Below are positions 8,119-15,216 of a stretch of 64,000 nucleotides of DNA, piece after piece. The notes beneath the pieces are model-generated. The model was not told the origin of the DNA. It was given only the letters and a program-made list of their open reading frames with translations, and did no database searches. The stretch's first letter is position 1. Each line of letters opens with the position of its first letter. This stretch comes from an uncultured Maribacter sp. (lineage in GTDB: Bacteria; Bacteroidota; Bacteroidia; Flavobacteriales; Flavobacteriaceae), in contig CANNFY010000001.1 of assembly GCA_947504045.1 (NCBI GenBank), forward strand, positions 1 through 64,000, in the 5' to 3' direction. Position numbers and translations under genes: made by a program.

Positions 8119-8142
8119 TACTAAGCTAAATTAAAATAAAAA

Positions 8143-8280
8143 CGTTGGCTAATACCGTATAAAAATAATGCTTAAGTTTAATACCAAATCAAAAGGTTAG
8201 TTCGTATTTGGTCAGGCCTTTTTTCCTGCGGAAAATTCTCGGATATAAAACCGAACTACCCGTATACAACCATTATAAAT
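8143..8280. repeat. attC-like hairpin repeat R4
   Basis: Left arm GGCTAATACCGTATAAAAAT around 8147-8166 matches, reversed and complemented with gaps, AACTACCCGTATACAACC around 8255-8272. Inner complementary blocks ACCAAAT and ATTTGGT, and CAGG/CCTG, lie around 8181-8236. It is more diverged and shorter than R2 and R5. Confidence 0.5.
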
Positions 8281-8302
8281 AATTTGAATGCATGATTATA
8301 CT

Positions 8303-8998
8303 ATGAAAAAAATAGGACTAATTGGAGGAATGAGTTGGGAATCTTCTCTATTATATTATGAAATTATTAATGAAAAAATTCGTGAAACTTTAGGAGGATT
8401 TCACTCTGCAAAATGCATTATGGAATCTGTTGATTTCGCTGAAATAGAAAAACTACAACATAAGGATGATTGGAATTCTTTAAATAAAATCATGGCGAAT
8501 TCTGCTAAGAATTTAGAAAATGCCAAAGCTGACATTATTGTTTTATGCACAAATACTATGCATTTATGTAGTGAGGAAATAAAAAAAAGTACCGACATCC
8601 CATTTTTACATATTGCAGTAGCAACTGGAAAAAAAATTAAAGAAAATAATATAAAAAAAGTTTTATTGCTAGGAACTAAATTTACAATGGAAAAAGAGTT
8701 TTTTAAGAAGGTTCTTAAAGAAGACTTTAACATTGAAGTAATAATACCAAATGAAAGCGATAGAGATATTGTACACCAAATAATATATAAAGAACTCGTT
8801 CACGGAAAAATAGAATCTAATTCAAAAAAAGAGTACCAAAGAATAATTAAAAATTCAATAAATAACGGAGCTGGAGGTGTAATTTTAGGTTGTACAGAAA
8901 TCCCTTTATTAATTAAAAATAAAGACATTAATATTCCGGCTTTTGATACAACAAGAATTCACGCTGAGGCTGCTGTAGAATTCGCTCTAAAGCAATAG
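8303..8998 (+). CDS. Aspartate/glutamate racemase family protein
   Basis: A two-Cys, cofactor-independent amino-acid racemase that removes and re-adds the alpha proton from opposite faces. Catalytic cysteines are Cys82 (VLCTNTMH) and Cys197 (ILGCTEIPLL), with the family N terminus MKKIGLIGGMSWESS. Length is 231 residues, like YgeA and RacD. The ATG at 8303 is preferred over the ATG at 8288 because family members begin at MKKIGLIGG. Substrate cannot be read from the sequence. It may supply D-amino acids for wall or signalling, or degrade them. It lies between two repeats. Confidence 0.9.
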   Translation: MKKIGLIGGMSWESSLLYYEIINEKIRETLGGFHSAKCIMESVDFAEIEKLQHKDDWNSLNKIMANSAKNLENAKADIIVLCTNTMHLCSEEIKKSTDIPFLHIAVATGKKIKENNIKKVLLLGTKFTMEKEFFKKVLKEDFNIEVIIPNESDRDIVHQIIYKELVHGKIESNSKKEYQRIIKNSINNGAGGVILGCTEIPLLIKNKDINIPAFDTTRIHAEAAVEFALKQ

Positions 8999-9004
8999 CC
9001 AGTT

Positions 9005-9205
9005 GCTAACAATGGGTATAAATTAATACGTTTTATGGTATTTAATATATAAAGCAAGTATGCCTGCTAACTCCACCAAATCTCTTGGATTTGGCTTTTG
9101 ATATTAAAATAAAAACCAACAAAAATATTTTGCTATGTACTTAATGGAAAGTAAACGCTAATTTTCTCCCGTACTGTTCATAGCTAAGGCTGTTATACAT
9201 AATAT
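9005..9205. repeat. attC-like hairpin repeat R5
   Basis: Left arm GCTAACAATGGGTATAAATT at 9005-9024 (then AATACG) and right arm 9171-9199 (GTACTGTTCATAGCTAAGGC, TGTTATACA) are imperfectly complementary. The inner hairpin CCAAATC-TCTTG-GATTTGG at 9076-9094 sits at the same place as in R2, with a different but still paired sequence, and is followed by CTTTTGA. Confidence 0.65.
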
Positions 9206-9268
9206 CAACTGAGCCTGGAAAAACAATAGTAATATTAGACTTTAATAGTCCTCATTAAAAAAAGAGCT

Positions 9269-9610
9269 TTGAAAATAAACTACAACAACAAAAAATTTAG
9301 ACCTGTAAAAAACACTCTAAATGGAGAAACCACAGAAGAAACTATTTTCGAATACAAACAAAATGGCAACATTCTGTCTTCTGAATATAGTGGAGGAAAA
9401 ATTCTAAAAGGACATTTAATAGGACTAGTGGACGAAAATGGGAATATTGAAATGCGTTATCATCAAGTAAATGATAAAGGACAATTAATGACCGGAATTT
9501 GTTTTTCAAAGCCAGAAATTTTAATGGATGGAAAAATTAGACTTCACGAAAAGTGGGAATGGACTTCTGGAGACAAATCAAAAGGAAAATCAACAATTGA
9601 GGAATGCTGA
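9269..9610 (+). CDS. Small conserved protein (often labelled n-acetylglutamate synthase)
   Basis: A 113-residue beta-rich protein (NKKFRPVKNTLNGETTEET, KGHLIGLVDENGNIEMRYHQ, GKIRLHEKWEWTSGD). The start is TTG at 9269; no ATG precedes it in frame and family members begin at this point. I recall close relatives across Flavobacteriaceae labelled n-acetylglutamate synthase, but no acetyltransferase or kinase-like motif is visible, so I do not accept that function. The strands look like repeated antiparallel meanders (MORN-like or lipocalin-like), which is an inference. Another single-gene unit between repeats. Confidence 0.8.
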   Translation: MKINYNNKKFRPVKNTLNGETTEETIFEYKQNGNILSSEYSGGKILKGHLIGLVDENGNIEMRYHQVNDKGQLMTGICFSKPEILMDGKIRLHEKWEWTSGDKSKGKSTIEEC

Positions 9611-9620
9611 AAAAAATATA

Positions 9621-9748
9621 CCTAACAATGTATAAATTCAATTATAAGCATTAATTAACCTATGAGAAAAATTCTATTTTTTATGATATTCTTTAATTTC
9701 GTTTTTTATTATATTGGCTATTAAACCATATACAAACACCTTATAGGC
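9621..9748. repeat. Short attC-like repeat R6
   Basis: Left arm CCTAACAATGTATAAATTCA at 9621-9640 (then ATTATAAGC) pairs with gaps to GGCTATTAAACCATATACAA at 9716-9735 (then ACACCTTATAGG). At about 128 bases it falls in the size range of real attC sites. No conserved inner hairpin. Confidence 0.5.
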
Positions 9749-9757
9749 AATATAAAA

Positions 9758-10222
9758 ATGGAATTAACAACAGAAATCAAGAAATATATAGATAAAAGCG
9801 TTTTGTGTTGGCTTGCAACTGTATCTGCTGAAAATATCCCAAATGTTTCGCCAAAAGAAATCTTTAATTATTATGGAGCCAACAAAATAATTATTGCAAA
9901 TATTGCCTCACCACAAACAGTTAAGAATATTAAAGAGAATGAAAGTGTTTGCATAAGTTTTATTGATATTTTAGTCCAAAAAGGGTTTCAAATAAAAGGA
10001 AAAGCAAAAATAAGAAACAAGACACATTCTCGTTTTGAAGAAATGGAGAAAGTTTTAATAAAAATGACAGGTGGAAACTTTCCTTTTTCTACTATTACTG
10101 AAATAATTATAGAACACGTTAAACCAATTATTGCTCCTAAATATGTTCTTTACCCCGAAACAACTGAGAAAGAACAAATTGAAAATGCAAAAAAAGCTTA
10201 CTCCCTAAAAAAGGAATCCTAA
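9758..10222 (+). CDS. Pyridoxamine 5'-phosphate oxidase-fold FMN-binding protein
   Basis: A 154-residue split-barrel flavoprotein of the PNPOx-like family. The pattern LCWLATVSAENIPNVSPKE is the classical first strand pair, followed by IIIANIASPQTVKNIKENE and the barrel strand VCISFIDIL ... GFQIKGKAKI. Members bind FMN or F420 and reduce small molecules or bind haem. There is no sign of the PdxH substrate motif, so it is unlikely to make pyridoxal phosphate. It directly follows repeat R6, the last repeat of the array. Confidence 0.82.
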   Translation: MELTTEIKKYIDKSVLCWLATVSAENIPNVSPKEIFNYYGANKIIIANIASPQTVKNIKENESVCISFIDILVQKGFQIKGKAKIRNKTHSRFEEMEKVLIKMTGGNFPFSTITEIIIEHVKPIIAPKYVLYPETTEKEQIENAKKAYSLKKES

Positions 10223-10392
10223 TAATGGAGTAACTACAACTAAAACAAGTTTTGAATATAACCAGAAATAAAATATTCTAACATAATTAATATAATAGCG
10301 GTCAAATTATTAATGGAAATCTAAGTTGGTTACTTGATAACAATAAGAATATTTAAAGAAAAATTGAACGCTTTTTACTTTATGAACTAACC

Positions 10393-10917
10393 ATGAAAAT
10401 GTTTTTAAAAATATTAATAGTAGGTAGTATAATTACTATAGCTTGGTTTTACTTTTATTTACGTGTAATTTCAGAAGATGTAAGTAATGAATTACCTTTT
10501 AGCGAAGTAATAGGTAAAAATCTTGTTTTAGATAGAGATGTTTTTCTTATTAGAAATAACACACCAGAGTTTTATAAAACTATTTCTACCGTTATAGATG
10601 AGAAAGAATCAATTGGGCAAATTAACGAAGAAACCACAATTGTTGAAATAATTAAAAAGGGTACGCCTTTAACTATTAACAAAGCCACAATTCAATCACA
10701 TGGAGAAAGTGGAACATATGGTCAAATAACAGGAATATTATTTACAAAAAAATATAATATTCTTTTCAAACAAGAATGGGGTATACAAAGTGTTTATGTT
10801 TTTGATAATAGTGAGCCAACTGGTAATAACACAAGTCCTTTTCTATTTAAAAAACCTATTTGGGTAACTAAAACGGAACATGACATACATAAAACATATT
10901 ATTTACCTGAACTCTAA
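10393..10917 (+). CDS. Hypothetical membrane-anchored protein
   Basis: A 174-residue protein with one N-terminal membrane helix (about residues 4-25, ILIVGSIITIAWFYFYL) and an extracytoplasmic domain of about 145 residues predicted to be beta-rich (GKNLVLDRDVFLI, KKGTPLTINKATIQS, GQITGILFTKKYNILFKQEW). The middle resembles small SH3-like barrels of envelope proteins, an impression only. No family recognised. It is convergent with the SDR gene. Confidence 0.6.
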   Translation: MKMFLKILIVGSIITIAWFYFYLRVISEDVSNELPFSEVIGKNLVLDRDVFLIRNNTPEFYKTISTVIDEKESIGQINEETTIVEIIKKGTPLTINKATIQSHGESGTYGQITGILFTKKYNILFKQEWGIQSVYVFDNSEPTGNNTSPFLFKKPIWVTKTEHDIHKTYYLPEL

Positions 10918-10939
10918 AACAACTTTTAAAATTACACAT

Positions 10940-11677
10940 TTACATTGTAGTACCTCCATCTACAATAATTTTTTCGTTTCTTAAAACCTTCGATTTATTA
11001 GACAATAAAAATTCCACTATTGGAGCAATATCTGTTGGTTGTACAATTCTTCTAATTGGCGATGTTGATGCAAAATGCTCTATTAAATTTTCAATTGCTT
11101 CATCGCTCATTCCTGACTTTTTCTGAATTGGGCTTTCTGTTACACCAGGACTAACAATATTTACTCTAATTCCTCTATCAGCAAGTTCCGTATTTAAAAC
11201 TTTTGCTATACTTTCTAAAGCAGATTTACTAGCAGTATAAACACTTGTATCTGCAAAAGATTTAAAAACAACTATCGACGTATTTAAAACAATACTTGAC
11301 GGGTTTTTTAAAATTGGTAAAAACTTTTGAATTGTAAAAAACGCACCTTTAAAATTAATATTCATTGTTTCATCAAATAATTCCTCTGATGTTTGCTCAA
11401 AGCTAGATGCTTTAAAAATACCTGCATTAATAAATAATCCATCAATATTACCATAGTTATTTTTTACTTGTAATACCAGCTCATTAATATCATGTAACAA
11501 AGATGTATCTGATAATATACCAATACAATTTCTACCTAATTTTAAAACAGCAGCATCTAAATTTTCTTTAGTTCTTCCTGTTAGTATTACGGTATAATCT
11601 AAACTTAATAGATAGTCTGCACAAGCAAACCCAATTCCTGTTGTTCCGCCTGTAATTACAATTATTTGTTTATTCAT
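10940..11677 (-). CDS. Short-chain dehydrogenase/reductase
   Basis: A classical SDR oxidoreductase of 245 residues. It has the nucleotide-binding TGGTTGIG (9-16), NAG at 84-86 and the catalytic tetrad Asn108, Ser134, Tyr147, Lys151 (YTASK), then PGVTESP. Glycine-rich TGRTKENL after strand 2 suggests NADP(H) preference, because an Arg follows the strand. Substrate unknown. It is divergent from an HxlR regulator, with a good palindrome between the two, so it is probably induced by an electrophile or carbonyl compound. Confidence 0.9.
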   Translation of the reverse strand: MNKQIIVITGGTTGIGFACADYLLSLDYTVILTGRTKENLDAAVLKLGRNCIGILSDTSLLHDINELVLQVKNNYGNIDGLFINAGIFKASSFEQTSEELFDETMNINFKGAFFTIQKFLPILKNPSSIVLNTSIVVFKSFADTSVYTASKSALESIAKVLNTELADRGIRVNIVSPGVTESPIQKKSGMSDEAIENLIEHFASTSPIRRIVQPTDIAPIVEFLLSNKSKVLRNEKIIVDGGTTM

Positions 11678-11723
11678 ATTATATTTTTTTGCAAATTTGA
11701 CAAATAACTATACATTTATCAAG

Positions 11724-11743
11724 TACTTACTTTTTAGTAAGTA
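11724..11743. promoter_or_regulatory. Putative HxlR operator palindrome
   Basis: TACTTACT-TTTT-AGTAAGTA is a perfect 8-bp inverted repeat with a 4-base spacer, centred between the divergent SDR and HxlR genes. Its TTACT/AGTAA halves resemble published DUF24 operators (YodB box type). It would allow autoregulation and control of the SDR gene. Confidence 0.7.
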
Positions 11744-11776
11744 ACTAACCTATACGTTGGAAAACACTAATTATAG

Positions 11777-12121
11777 ATGAAAACAGAGGGTAAAATAATT
11801 GAAAAAAAATACCAACAGGCAAAAGAATGTCCAATAACCATATTTATGGAACAAATTGGAGGAAAATGGAAACCTGTAATTATATGGCTTTTACTTATAA
11901 ATGAAGTAATGCGTTTTAATGAATTAGATAAAGCCATTAATGGTATTAGCCAAAAAATGTTGTCACAGCAATTAAAAGATTTAGAAAAATTGCAAATTAT
12001 AAATAGAAAATCTTATCCCGTAATTCCTCCAAAAGTTGAATATAGGCTAACTGATAAAGGAAAATCTTTAAAAGAAAACCTGACCATGATAATGGAATGG
12101 AGTAATAAGAATCTTAAATAA
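11777..12121 (+). CDS. HxlR-family winged-helix regulator
   Basis: A 114-residue DUF24/HxlR protein with the family signature GGKWKPVIIWLLL, recognition region ISQKMLSQQLKDLEKL and wing VEYRLTDKGKSL. One cysteine, Cys18 (KECPIT), sits at the conserved redox position. It is divergent from an SDR gene, its likely target, across a palindromic operator. It belongs to a different subgroup from the regulator at 7002, having only one N-terminal Cys and a longer leader. Confidence 0.9.
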   Translation: MKTEGKIIEKKYQQAKECPITIFMEQIGGKWKPVIIWLLLINEVMRFNELDKAINGISQKMLSQQLKDLEKLQIINRKSYPVIPPKVEYRLTDKGKSLKENLTMIMEWSNKNLK

Positions 12122-12171
12122 AATACACCTTAAAAAAAGCTAACTATTTTATACATAAAAAGGATACAAAA

Positions 12172-12741
12172 TTGACAGAATTACAAAATTACATTACCTC
12201 ATATTTTGGAATCACAAATCAGAATATGGATAAAATAACATCTTTATTTTCTGAAACTACACTAAAAAAAGGAGAGTTTTTTATAAAATCTGGCATGTAT
12301 TGCGAAAAATTAAGTTTCGTTAGAAGTGGTTATATCCGAGTTTTTGCTAATGCAAATGGTAAAGAGGTTACACAATGGATTTCTACAAAAGGCTATTTTA
12401 TTACAGATTTATACAGTTTTACATTTAAACAAAGAGCTAAATGGAATATTCAAGCATTAACAGACTGCGAACTTTACACCATAGATAAAGAAAATTATAC
12501 GCTACTAAACAATTTAGTGCCAAATTGGGTTGAAATGGAAAAACAATTTATTGCGGGTTGTTTTATTCAATTAGAAGATAGAGTTTTTAACCATTTGTCT
12601 CTCAGTGCAGAGGAACGATATGACAAGCTTTTTGAAAATAACAAAGAACTTTTTAATCAAGTTCCATTACAATATATTGCATCAATGCTAGGAATGACAC
12701 CCGAAACGTTTAGCAGAATAAGAAACAAAAAGATTTCTTGA
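12172..12741 (+). CDS. Crp/Fnr-type transcription regulator
   Basis: A 189-residue regulator with an N-terminal cyclic-nucleotide-binding-like beta barrel (LKKGEFFIKSGMYCEKLSFV, SGYIRVF) and a C-terminal helix-turn-helix (VPLQYIASMLGMTPETFSRI). The barrel lacks the canonical GExxL/RSA cAMP-binding motif, so an unknown ligand is likely, as usual for this Bacteroidetes subfamily. The start is TTG at 12172, giving MTELQNYI as in relatives. It is followed after 58 bases by an SRPBCC gene and they may be cotranscribed. Confidence 0.88.
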   Translation: MTELQNYITSYFGITNQNMDKITSLFSETTLKKGEFFIKSGMYCEKLSFVRSGYIRVFANANGKEVTQWISTKGYFITDLYSFTFKQRAKWNIQALTDCELYTIDKENYTLLNNLVPNWVEMEKQFIAGCFIQLEDRVFNHLSLSAEERYDKLFENNKELFNQVPLQYIASMLGMTPETFSRIRNKKIS

Positions 12742-12799
12742 TTTTTATCAAGACCAAACACTCCATTTGAAACGAACTTTGTCAAATAAATTAAATAGC

Positions 12800-13222
12800 A
12801 TGACAAAGCAAATTAAAACATCCATAACAATAAACGCAAGCAAAGAAAAAATTTGGAAAATACTTACCGATTTTGAAAATTACCAGCAATGGAACTCATT
12901 TATTAAATCGGTTACTGGCAATGTAAGCGTCGGAAATACCATTAATATAAAATTACAAGGAATGACTTTTAAACCTGTTGTATTAACCTTTGTTGAAAAC
13001 AGTGAATTAAAATGGCTCGGACACCTTTGGTTTAAAGGAATTTTTGACGGAGAACATAAATTTAAACTTACCGATAATGGAAACGGAACAACAAATTTTG
13101 AGCAGAGCGAAAACTTTAGTGGTGTTTTAGTTAAACTATTCTCGAAGAGTTTAGATAAAAACACAAAAACTGGATTTGAACAAATGAATAAAGAATTAAA
13201 GATACGCGCAGAAAAACACTAA
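12800..13222 (+). CDS. SRPBCC-fold (polyketide cyclase/START-like) protein
   Basis: A 140-residue SRPBCC protein: SITINASKEKIWKILTDFEN, YQQWNSFIKSV, a central beta sheet and a final amphipathic helix (LDKNTKTGFEQMNKELKI). The fold forms a deep hydrophobic pocket for lipids or aromatic ligands, so it may bind or transform a small hydrophobic molecule. The ATG at 12800 was chosen because MTKQIKTSITI is the normal family start; the open frame extends 11 codons upstream to a TTG. It follows a Crp-like regulator. Confidence 0.82.
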   Translation: MTKQIKTSITINASKEKIWKILTDFENYQQWNSFIKSVTGNVSVGNTINIKLQGMTFKPVVLTFVENSELKWLGHLWFKGIFDGEHKFKLTDNGNGTTNFEQSENFSGVLVKLFSKSLDKNTKTGFEQMNKELKIRAEKH

Positions 13223-13301
13223 AAAACAGCAAACCCATTTCTGTACAACATCTTACACACTTTACTCTTTATCAATAAAAAAATGTTAAAAACAACACAA
13301 C

Positions 13302-13320
13302 AAAACATTCTACATGGTAT
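13302..13320. promoter_or_regulatory. 19-bp operator copy 1 upstream of tetR-like gene
   Basis: AAAACATTCTACATGGTAT is the exact reverse complement of bases 13960-13978. It ends 18 bases before the TetR-family gene and overlaps the expected upstream promoter region. Two copies placed before the regulator and before its downstream operon suggest an operator for that regulator. Confidence 0.65.
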
Positions 13321-13326
13321 TTTTTA

Positions 13327-13334
13327 TACATTTG
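13327..13334 (+). promoter_or_regulatory. -7 box directly before TetR gene
   Basis: TACATTTG matches TAnnTTTG exactly and ends only four bases before the ATG at 13339. If used, the mRNA would start at or next to the start codon (leaderless or nearly so). Confidence 0.5.
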
Positions 13335-13338
13335 TAAT

Positions 13339-13941
13339 ATGCAACAAGAAATAAAATCCGTAATAACTAAGCAGCACATTGTGCATGAAGCATTTAAACT
13401 GTTTTATGAAAACGGATTTAAGGCTACTAGCATAAATGATGTAATGAAAGCTACAAAAATGACCAAAGGAGCATTTTACCATCATTACAAAAGCAAACAA
13501 CAACTTGGACTCGAGGTTATTGAACAAAAAATACAACAACGAGTTTATAATGGAATGATAACCCCTCTAGAAAAACCTGGTAACGCCATTGATATTTTAG
13601 AACAGACTTTTTTAAATAGAATAAAGTCTTTTCCAATGTATGATAAGAAAAATGGTTGCCCTATGAACAATTTTATAAATGAAATTGGTAGTTATGAGGC
13701 AAGCTATCAAATAGCCTTAAAAAATATAATTGAAAACTGGAAACTTGCCTTAGTTAACCTTATAAACAAAGGTAAAGAACAGGGCAACATTAAAAACAAT
13801 ATAGTTAGCGAGGCCGCTGCTGTTTATTTAATAAGTGCTTTTGAAGGAATTAGAGGAATTAGAAAAATATATAAAGATGATGTTATATTAGATCAGTATA
13901 TTTTAGGCTTGTCTTTATACATTAATCAATTAAAAGTGTAA
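13339..13941 (+). CDS. TetR-family transcription regulator
   Basis: A 200-residue TetR-type repressor with an N-terminal helix-turn-helix (HIVHEAFKLFYENGFKATSI, NDVMKATKMTKGAFYHHYKS) and a helical ligand domain. The GCPMNNFINEIG segment is typical of the subgroup with AcuR/NemR-like C-terminal domains, and its Cys could sense electrophiles. The promoter box abuts its start. It probably represses itself and the next operon, since both are preceded by the same 19-bp site in opposite orientation. Confidence 0.92.
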   Translation: MQQEIKSVITKQHIVHEAFKLFYENGFKATSINDVMKATKMTKGAFYHHYKSKQQLGLEVIEQKIQQRVYNGMITPLEKPGNAIDILEQTFLNRIKSFPMYDKKNGCPMNNFINEIGSYEASYQIALKNIIENWKLALVNLINKGKEQGNIKNNIVSEAAAVYLISAFEGIRGIRKIYKDDVILDQYILGLSLYINQLKV

Positions 13942-13959
13942 TTTTTTTTAACTAAAAAC

Positions 13960-13978
13960 ATACCATGTAGAATGTTTT
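13960..13978. promoter_or_regulatory. 19-bp operator copy 2 upstream of dehalogenase operon
   Basis: ATACCATGTAGAATGTTTT is the exact reverse complement of 13302-13320. It ends 16 bases before the dehalogenase ATG, and a weak -7-like TATATTTA (13985-13992) lies between. Confidence 0.65.
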
Positions 13979-13994
13979 TAACAATATATTTAAC

Positions 13995-14792
13995 ATGCAA
14001 AACAAAAGAAGAAATTTTATAAAAAACTCTGCAATGCTTGGTGTTGCTGGTGTAACATTACCAAATATAGGATACGGGGCAACCCAAACAGAAAAAATAG
14101 AACTAAAAGAATATACTACAAGACCAAAAGTTTTATTTTTTGATGTTAACGAAACATTATTAGACTTAACCGCCATGAAAACAAGTGTAGGAAACATACT
14201 TGGCGGTAGAAGTGAGCTACTATCCCTTTGGTTTACTACAATGCTTCAATATTCTTTGGTTTCAACAGTAGGAAGACAATACAACGATTTTGGTATTATT
14301 GGCGCAGCTGCACTACAAATGGTAGCTGCAAACAATAGAATTAAAGTAACAGAAAAACAAGCTCAAGAAGCCATTTTAGGACCAATACGTTCATTACCTG
14401 CACATCCAGAAGTAAAAGCTTCTTTACAATCTTTAAAAAATGCTGGGTATAAATTAGTTTCATTTACAAACTCTTCTAATAAAGGAGTACAAACCCAATT
14501 TAAAAACGCAGGTTTACTAGATTATTTTGAAGAAAGATTAAGTATTGAGGATATTGGTAAGTTTAAACCACATTCAGATGCTTACGATTGGGCAGCAAGA
14601 AAAATGGGAATAAAATCGTCAGAATGCATGCTAGTTGCAGCGCATGGTTGGGATATTGCCGGTGCAATTTGGGCCGGTTGGAGAGGTGCTTTTATTGGTA
14701 GACCTGGAGCGCAACTATATCCGCTTGGTCCAAAACCAGAAATAAACGAAAAAGACCTTGCTTTAACTGCTAAAAAATTAATTAAGTTATAA
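13995..14792 (+). CDS. Haloacid dehalogenase type II with Tat signal
   Basis: A HAD-superfamily L-2-haloacid dehalogenase-like enzyme. Motif I is FFDVNETLLD with nucleophile Asp50, motif II is SFTNSSNKG, and the Lys/Asp region reads GKFKPHSDAY ... AAHGWDIAGA. The family hydrolyses C-halogen bonds through an aspartyl ester. The N terminus carries a twin-arginine signal (KRRNFIKNSAMLG followed by a hydrophobic stretch), so the enzyme would be exported folded to the periplasm, unusual for a family usually found in the cytoplasm. First gene of a run with DoxX, DUF6503-like and GyrI-like genes under a TetR-type operator. The true substrate may not be halogenated. Confidence 0.9.
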   Translation: MQNKRRNFIKNSAMLGVAGVTLPNIGYGATQTEKIELKEYTTRPKVLFFDVNETLLDLTAMKTSVGNILGGRSELLSLWFTTMLQYSLVSTVGRQYNDFGIIGAAALQMVAANNRIKVTEKQAQEAILGPIRSLPAHPEVKASLQSLKNAGYKLVSFTNSSNKGVQTQFKNAGLLDYFEERLSIEDIGKFKPHSDAYDWAARKMGIKSSECMLVAAHGWDIAGAIWAGWRGAFIGRPGAQLYPLGPKPEINEKDLALTAKKLIKL

Positions 14793-14804
14793 TAAAAAAA
14801 ATCT

Positions 14805-15212
14805 ATGAAAATAGCCAATTTAGACAATAAAACACTTGCAATTAATTTATTCCGAATATCCTTTGGTATCAATTTCTTTTTTCACGGTCTAGTTAGAATG
14901 CCAAATTTAACAAAGTTTGTTGCTGGAATGCAAAACACATTTAAGGGCACCTTATTACCTGAAATTTTGGTAACACCCATTGCCTATAGCATTCCATTTG
15001 TGGAACTTATTATTGGCTTTTTTTTACTAATAAATAAGTTTACTAAAGAGACACTTATAGTATCTTTTATTCTTATGAATATATTGGTTATAGGTAGTTC
15101 TTTTGCTCAAAAGTGGGACCTTGTAGGGTTGCAATCTACCTATATTGGCTTTCTGTTTTTACTACTATACTTTCTAAACAATGATCAAAAATCTATTAAA
15201 AATAACAACTAA
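14805..15212 (+). CDS. DoxX-family membrane protein
   Basis: A 135-residue integral membrane protein with four predicted helices. The opening INLFRISFGINFFFHGLVRM resembles DoxX/DoxD-type proteins, followed by helices near residues 60-77, 82-99 and 110-127. DoxX relatives take part in thiol oxidation or oxidative-stress membrane complexes. It is 12 bases behind the dehalogenase gene and 4 bases before the lipoprotein gene, so all are in one operon. Confidence 0.8.
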   Translation: MKIANLDNKTLAINLFRISFGINFFFHGLVRMPNLTKFVAGMQNTFKGTLLPEILVTPIAYSIPFVELIIGFFLLINKFTKETLIVSFILMNILVIGSSFAQKWDLVGLQSTYIGFLFLLLYFLNNDQKSIKNNN

Positions 15213-15216
15213 TAAA

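Noticed and set aside
9269-9610. Annotation as n-acetylglutamate synthase
   Set aside because: Relatives often carry this label, but no GNAT or kinase-like motif is present and the protein is far too short for that enzyme; treated as conserved protein of unknown function.
9758-10222. True pyridoxamine phosphate oxidase PdxH
   Set aside because: Too short and lacks the PdxH substrate-binding segments; only the FMN split-barrel fold is supported.
1-10300. Insertion sequences or transposase genes explaining the repeats
   Set aside because: No DDE, Y1/HUH or tyrosine recombinase ORF occurs, and no target duplications flank the repeats.
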